The notes under the pieces are model-generated. The model saw only the letters and a list, made by a program, of their open reading frames with translations. It was not told the DNA's origin and ran no database searches. Below are positions 6,085 through 8,001 of a stretch of DNA of 8,001 nucleotides, in pieces (the first letter of the stretch is position 1; every line of letters starts with the position of its first letter). The translations under genes and the position numbers were made by a program. The stretch is from Caryophanales bacterium UBA1424 (GTDB lineage: Bacteria > Bacillota_I > Bacilli_A > RFN20 > CAG-826), in NCBI GenBank assembly GCA_002329705.1, contig DCUC01000010.1, forward strand, positions 25,130-33,130, read 5' to 3'.

Positions 6085-6116
6085 ACAAAAAAGATATTTA
6101 TGTCATGTTTTTTTGT
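6085..6116 (+). terminator. Weak AT-rich terminator-like structure after the GNAT gene
   Basis: GATA-TTTA-TGTC (6093-6104, one wobble) is flanked by ACAAAAAA (6085-6092) and TTTTTTTGT (6108-6116), which can pair on around a small bulge. The long T-run supports termination, but the core stem is very weak. Confidence 0.35.
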
Positions 6117-6151
6117 GTTTTAACGTAAGTATCAAAACCATAGGAGGGAAT

Positions 6152-6646
6152 ATGGAACTAAAGACTAATCGCGGACTGCTCAAATATCTGATTTTTAGTT
6201 TTTTGACGCTCGGCATCTAAGGCATGTATATTATTCATGCCGCCGCCAAGGAAACCGATGAAGCTTGCAAAGAAGACGGCAAAAATACCAAAGGCTTGCT
6301 CCTTTACATTCTCTTTTCGATTCTCACGCTTGGCATCTACGCTTTTATTTGGTCGTATAACATCGTCGAAAGATGGGCTGCTTTCATTCGTAAACGGAAT
6401 CAGACTCCGCGTCTTAATGGGGGAGGCATGTACCTCCTCTGGCTCATCGTCGGATCGATGATCGGCATCGGACCGCTCGTCGCCCAGTACTTGTTCTTGC
6501 ACACCTGGAACGACGTCAACGAGATTCATAACAAGGAACATGGCGGTGCGGCAGCCGTGGTTAAACAAGTCGCGGCTCCAAAGGAGTAAATAACTCCTGC
6601 GGTTTCCGCCGGCGAAGAGGCGCAAGCCGACGATCCTCAAGAGTAA
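6152..6646 (+). pseudogene. DUF4234-like small membrane protein gene with two in-frame TAA codons
   Basis: GGAGGG (6143-6148) sits correctly before ATG 6152, but the frame hits TAA at 6218-6220 (codon 23) and then continues in the same frame. Ignoring that stop, the product is a normal DUF4234-type protein: hydrophobic segment 1 (residues 9-31, TLGI*GMYIIH), segment 2 (49-71, TLGIYAFIWSYN), and segment 3 (about 94-116, MYLLWLIVGSMIGIGPLVAQ). Segments 1 and 2 are an internal repeat, and the stop aligns with Tyr63 (TAC), so one base change from a Tyr codon explains it. A second TAA at 6587-6589 follows KE, and the same frame then continues for 18 codons rich in Ala, Pro, Glu and Gln to TAA at 6644-6646, 20 bp before a strong terminator. 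Decay by nonsense mutation is the simplest reading; reinitiation, readthrough or sequencing errors are alternatives. The family's function is unknown. Confidence 0.6.
6224..6589 (+). CDS. Longest translatable part of the DUF4234-like gene
   Basis: This 121-residue frame starts at an ATG three bases after the TAA that ends the 22-residue upstream peptide (TAA-GGC-ATG), so it could be made by termination-reinitiation using the strong upstream ribosome binding site; it has no good site of its own. It would keep the CKEDGKNTKGLL linker and two of the three hydrophobic segments, including TLGIYAFIWSYN and the GIGPLVAQ segment, and would lose the first. It ends VVKQVAAPKE at TAA 6587-6589. Codon use matches neighbouring genes, so any inactivation is recent. 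This is the same locus as the 6152-6646 entry, listed to show what can be translated under the standard code. Confidence 0.6.
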   Translation: MYIIHAAAKETDEACKEDGKNTKGLLLYILFSILTLGIYAFIWSYNIVERWAAFIRKRNQTPRLNGGGMYLLWLIVGSMIGIGPLVAQYLFLHTWNDVNEIHNKEHGGAAAVVKQVAAPKE

Positions 6647-6666
6647 CATAAGTAGGCGATTCAATT

Positions 6667-6690
6667 AGACGGGCGTGTCCCGTCTTTTTT
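6667..6690 (+). terminator. Intrinsic terminator after the DUF4234-like gene
   Basis: AGACGGG (6667-6673) pairs perfectly with CCCGTCT (6679-6685) across a CGTGT loop, followed by T residues to 6690. It lies 20 bp after the distal stop at 6644-6646 and 77 bp after the TAA at 6587. Confidence 0.93.
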
Positions 6691-6704
6691 ATTTATAAAA
6701 GAGA

Positions 6705-6734
6705 CTGACGAATTATCAGTTTTTGTGCTTAAAT
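6705..6734 (+). promoter_or_regulatory. Candidate promoter of the phospholipase-like/MFS operon
   Basis: CTGACG (6705-6710) and TTAAAT (6729-6734), each 4 of 6, are spaced 18 bp, and TGC before the -10 gives an extended -10. A small inverted repeat ACTGA-7nt-TCAGT (6704-6720) overlaps the -35 region. The position after a strong terminator makes a promoter here necessary, but the exact boxes are uncertain. Confidence 0.4.
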
Positions 6735-6767
6735 AGTAGATGAACTCAAAAACAAAGGAGACTTGTT

Positions 6768-7712
6768 ATGCCCGCGATCATGACGCACTTCGCGTTTGCC
6801 AAGATGCGCGCCGAAGAAAATGTCGATAACGATGTTTTATATTTGGGCGCTCAGGGACCGGATGTTTTTTTCTTCTATGGCTACAGCCTTAAAAAGCGCG
6901 AACATATCAAAGATATTCGCGGCTTTGGCACCCATCTTCATCACATCGACATCACAAAAGCCTATTACTATTTACTCGGCTATGCCGATAAAAAAGAAGG
7001 CCGCGAACAAGAAATATTAACGCGGTTTATCAAAGGCTTGTTTTTGCACTACATCATGGACCGTAACTGCCATCCCTTTGTCTTCTACCGGACCGGTTCC
7101 GCCGATGAGGCCGCGAACAAGAAATATTACTTTGCCGCCCACGCCTCTTATGAATCGTACATCGACTGCCTAATCAAAGAGCGTTTTAATCTCAAAATGG
7201 CACCGCGCAAGGCAGTTAAAGCCGACGAGGGCAAAGTCGTTTCCATCTCTCGCATGATGTATCACCTTGCCAAGGACGTATTTAAAAACGACATCATCAA
7301 GGAAGATTCATACCTTCTCGCCTGGAAGGACATGAAGTTTTGCCAGATAATTTTTCATTCGCCTTTAGGATTTAAGAAAGCCGTCTTTCGCCTGATGGCC
7401 CCGACTGGGGCGATCAACGCGATGGTGACACCCCGCAAGGTCAGGCACAACGATGTCTTGGATGTCTTAAACGATCAAAAGAGCGAGTGGCGCGACTGTG
7501 TCACAAACATAGTCCGCAATGATTCGTTTTTAGAGTTGATTTCCAAAGCTTCAGATGAAGTCGACTTTTTGGAAAAATTACTCGCTGGCAAGTACGACGA
7601 AAAAGACCTTCGTGCTTTCATTAACAATATCGATCACGACGGCTTTCAAGTCGGGGCCGAAAAGAAGCATTTTGCATTTATTTGGGACAAAGTGCCCAAC
7701 ATGAGGTGGTAA
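6768..7712 (+). CDS. Zinc-dependent phospholipase C-like protein
   Basis: A 314-residue protein resembling the Zn-dependent phospholipase C/S1-P1-like fold found in many Firmicutes without a signal peptide. The N-terminus MPAIMTHF (H7) and GAQGPDVFFFY (27-37, D32) are hallmark blocks. Further likely metal ligands are H56 or H58/H59 (GTHLHHID), H94 and D98 (LHYIMD), H102 (CHPF) and H125/E129 (HASYESYID). In secreted PLCs the Met1 position is reached after cleavage of a leader; here the gene begins at that point, so the product is probably intracellular and its substrate may not be a phospholipid. The ATG follows AAAGGAGA (6754-6761) at 6 nt. The MFS gene starts 2 bp after the TAA and shares the transcript. 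A 22-bp direct repeat lies within the gene (6998-7019 and 7108-7129). Confidence 0.85.
   Translation: MPAIMTHFAFAKMRAEENVDNDVLYLGAQGPDVFFFYGYSLKKREHIKDIRGFGTHLHHIDITKAYYYLLGYADKKEGREQEILTRFIKGLFLHYIMDRNCHPFVFYRTGSADEAANKKYYFAAHASYESYIDCLIKERFNLKMAPRKAVKADEGKVVSISRMMYHLAKDVFKNDIIKEDSYLLAWKDMKFCQIIFHSPLGFKKAVFRLMAPTGAINAMVTPRKVRHNDVLDVLNDQKSEWRDCVTNIVRNDSFLELISKASDEVDFLEKLLAGKYDEKDLRAFINNIDHDGFQVGAEKKHFAFIWDKVPNMRW
6998..7019. repeat. 22-bp direct repeat, copy 1 (inside the phospholipase-like gene)
   Basis: The segment starting AGGCCGCGAACAAG is identical base for base to 7108-7129, 110 bp downstream. Here it is read as (K)EGREQEIL. Because 110 is not a multiple of three, the two copies are translated in different frames. 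Confidence 0.9.
7108..7129. repeat. 22-bp direct repeat, copy 2 (inside the phospholipase-like gene)
   Basis: Exact second copy of 6998-7019, read here as EAANKKYY. Different-frame use means shared protein sequence cannot explain the identity. Confidence 0.9.
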
Positions 7713-7714
7713 CG

Positions 7715-8001
7715 ATGAATAAAGTAGGTGTTCGCAATTGGTTTTCGCTCGTCATCGCCGGTTTGGTCGGCCAGTTTGCCTGGACGATTGAAAATATGTT
7801 TCTTAACCTCTATATTTTCGAGCAGACACAGGATGCCGGTTACGTCCCGTGGATGGTCGCTTTTAGCGCCGCCGCGGCGACGATTACGACGCTGCTTATG
7901 GGCGCCTTATCCGATCGTCTCGGAAAGCGCAAAGCCTTTGTTTCCTTTGGCTATATCGCCTGGGGCCTCTCGGTCTTATCATTTGCCTTTATCACGACCG
8001 A
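7715..8001 (+). CDS. Major facilitator superfamily transporter, N-terminal part
   Basis: Ninety-five codons are visible before the window ends. Residues about 9-34 form the first membrane helix (WFSLVIAGLVGQFAWTIEN...), residues about 45-66 the second, and MGALSDRLGKRK (from about residue 65) is MFS motif A in the loop between helices 2 and 3; helix 3 follows and is cut off. The protein would sit in the cytoplasmic membrane and move a small solute by facilitated or ion-coupled transport; the substrate cannot be told. The ATG at 7715 has GAGGTGG (7703-7709) within the end of the upstream gene and a 2-bp gap after its stop, so translation is coupled to the phospholipase-like gene. The N-terminal style (asparagine/glutamine-containing first helix) recalls SLC45/sugar-type MFS proteins, a weak hint only. 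Confidence 0.88.
   Translation, partial: MNKVGVRNWFSLVIAGLVGQFAWTIENMFLNLYIFEQTQDAGYVPWMVAFSAAAATITTLLMGALSDRLGKRKAFVSFGYIAWGLSVLSFAFITT

Overview
The window looks like a chromosomal segment of an anaerobic, low-to-moderate-GC Firmicute-type bacterium (Bacillota, or a standard-code relative of the Mollicutes such as Acholeplasma). Reasons: strong GGAGG ribosome binding sites, sigma-A-like promoters, CCA-encoding tRNA genes, short intrinsic terminators, and a rubrerythrin. Tryptophan is read from TGG and no TGA lies inside a gene, so translation table 11 fits and a TGA=Trp code does not. All real genes are on the + strand. No mobile element, CRISPR array, phage or toxin-antitoxin gene was recognised.

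Layout. 1-309: 3' end of a PlsC-like acyltransferase. 329-966: rubrerythrin gene with its own promoter and terminator. 987-1249: tRNA-Asp(GTC) and tRNA-Phe(GAA) with a promoter and a nested-palindrome terminator. 1250-1813: about 560 bp without a convincing gene. It is not empty: it holds a 30-bp operator-like palindrome, a -10 box, a run of small hairpins suggesting a structured RNA or intergenic repeat, and the extended -10 promoter of the next operon. 1814-4888: operon of a PhnW-like class V aminotransferase and a 568-residue protein with an HPr kinase/PEP carboxykinase-type P-loop domain, followed by a small ORF resembling DUF7662 that has no ATG/GTG/TTG start. 4947-6071: GNAT-type acyltransferase with its own promoter but no Shine-Dalgarno. 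6152-6646: small DUF4234-like membrane protein gene broken by an in-frame TAA where its internal repeat has Tyr, with a second TAA near the end. 6768-8001: zinc-dependent phospholipase C-type protein tightly coupled to the start of an MFS transporter.

How the genes may work together (inference): several products are compatible with envelope lipid or small amino-metabolite chemistry (PlsC-like acyltransferase, 2-aminoethylphosphonate-type aminotransferase, acyltransferase, Zn-dependent phospholipase-like protein). No complete pathway is present: no PEP mutase, phosphonopyruvate decarboxylase or phosphonatase is visible. The items most worth checking are the PhnW/PEPCK-like pair, the ORF without a start codon, the doubly interrupted DUF4234 gene, the palindrome plus structured intergenic element, and a 22-bp direct repeat inside the phospholipase gene.
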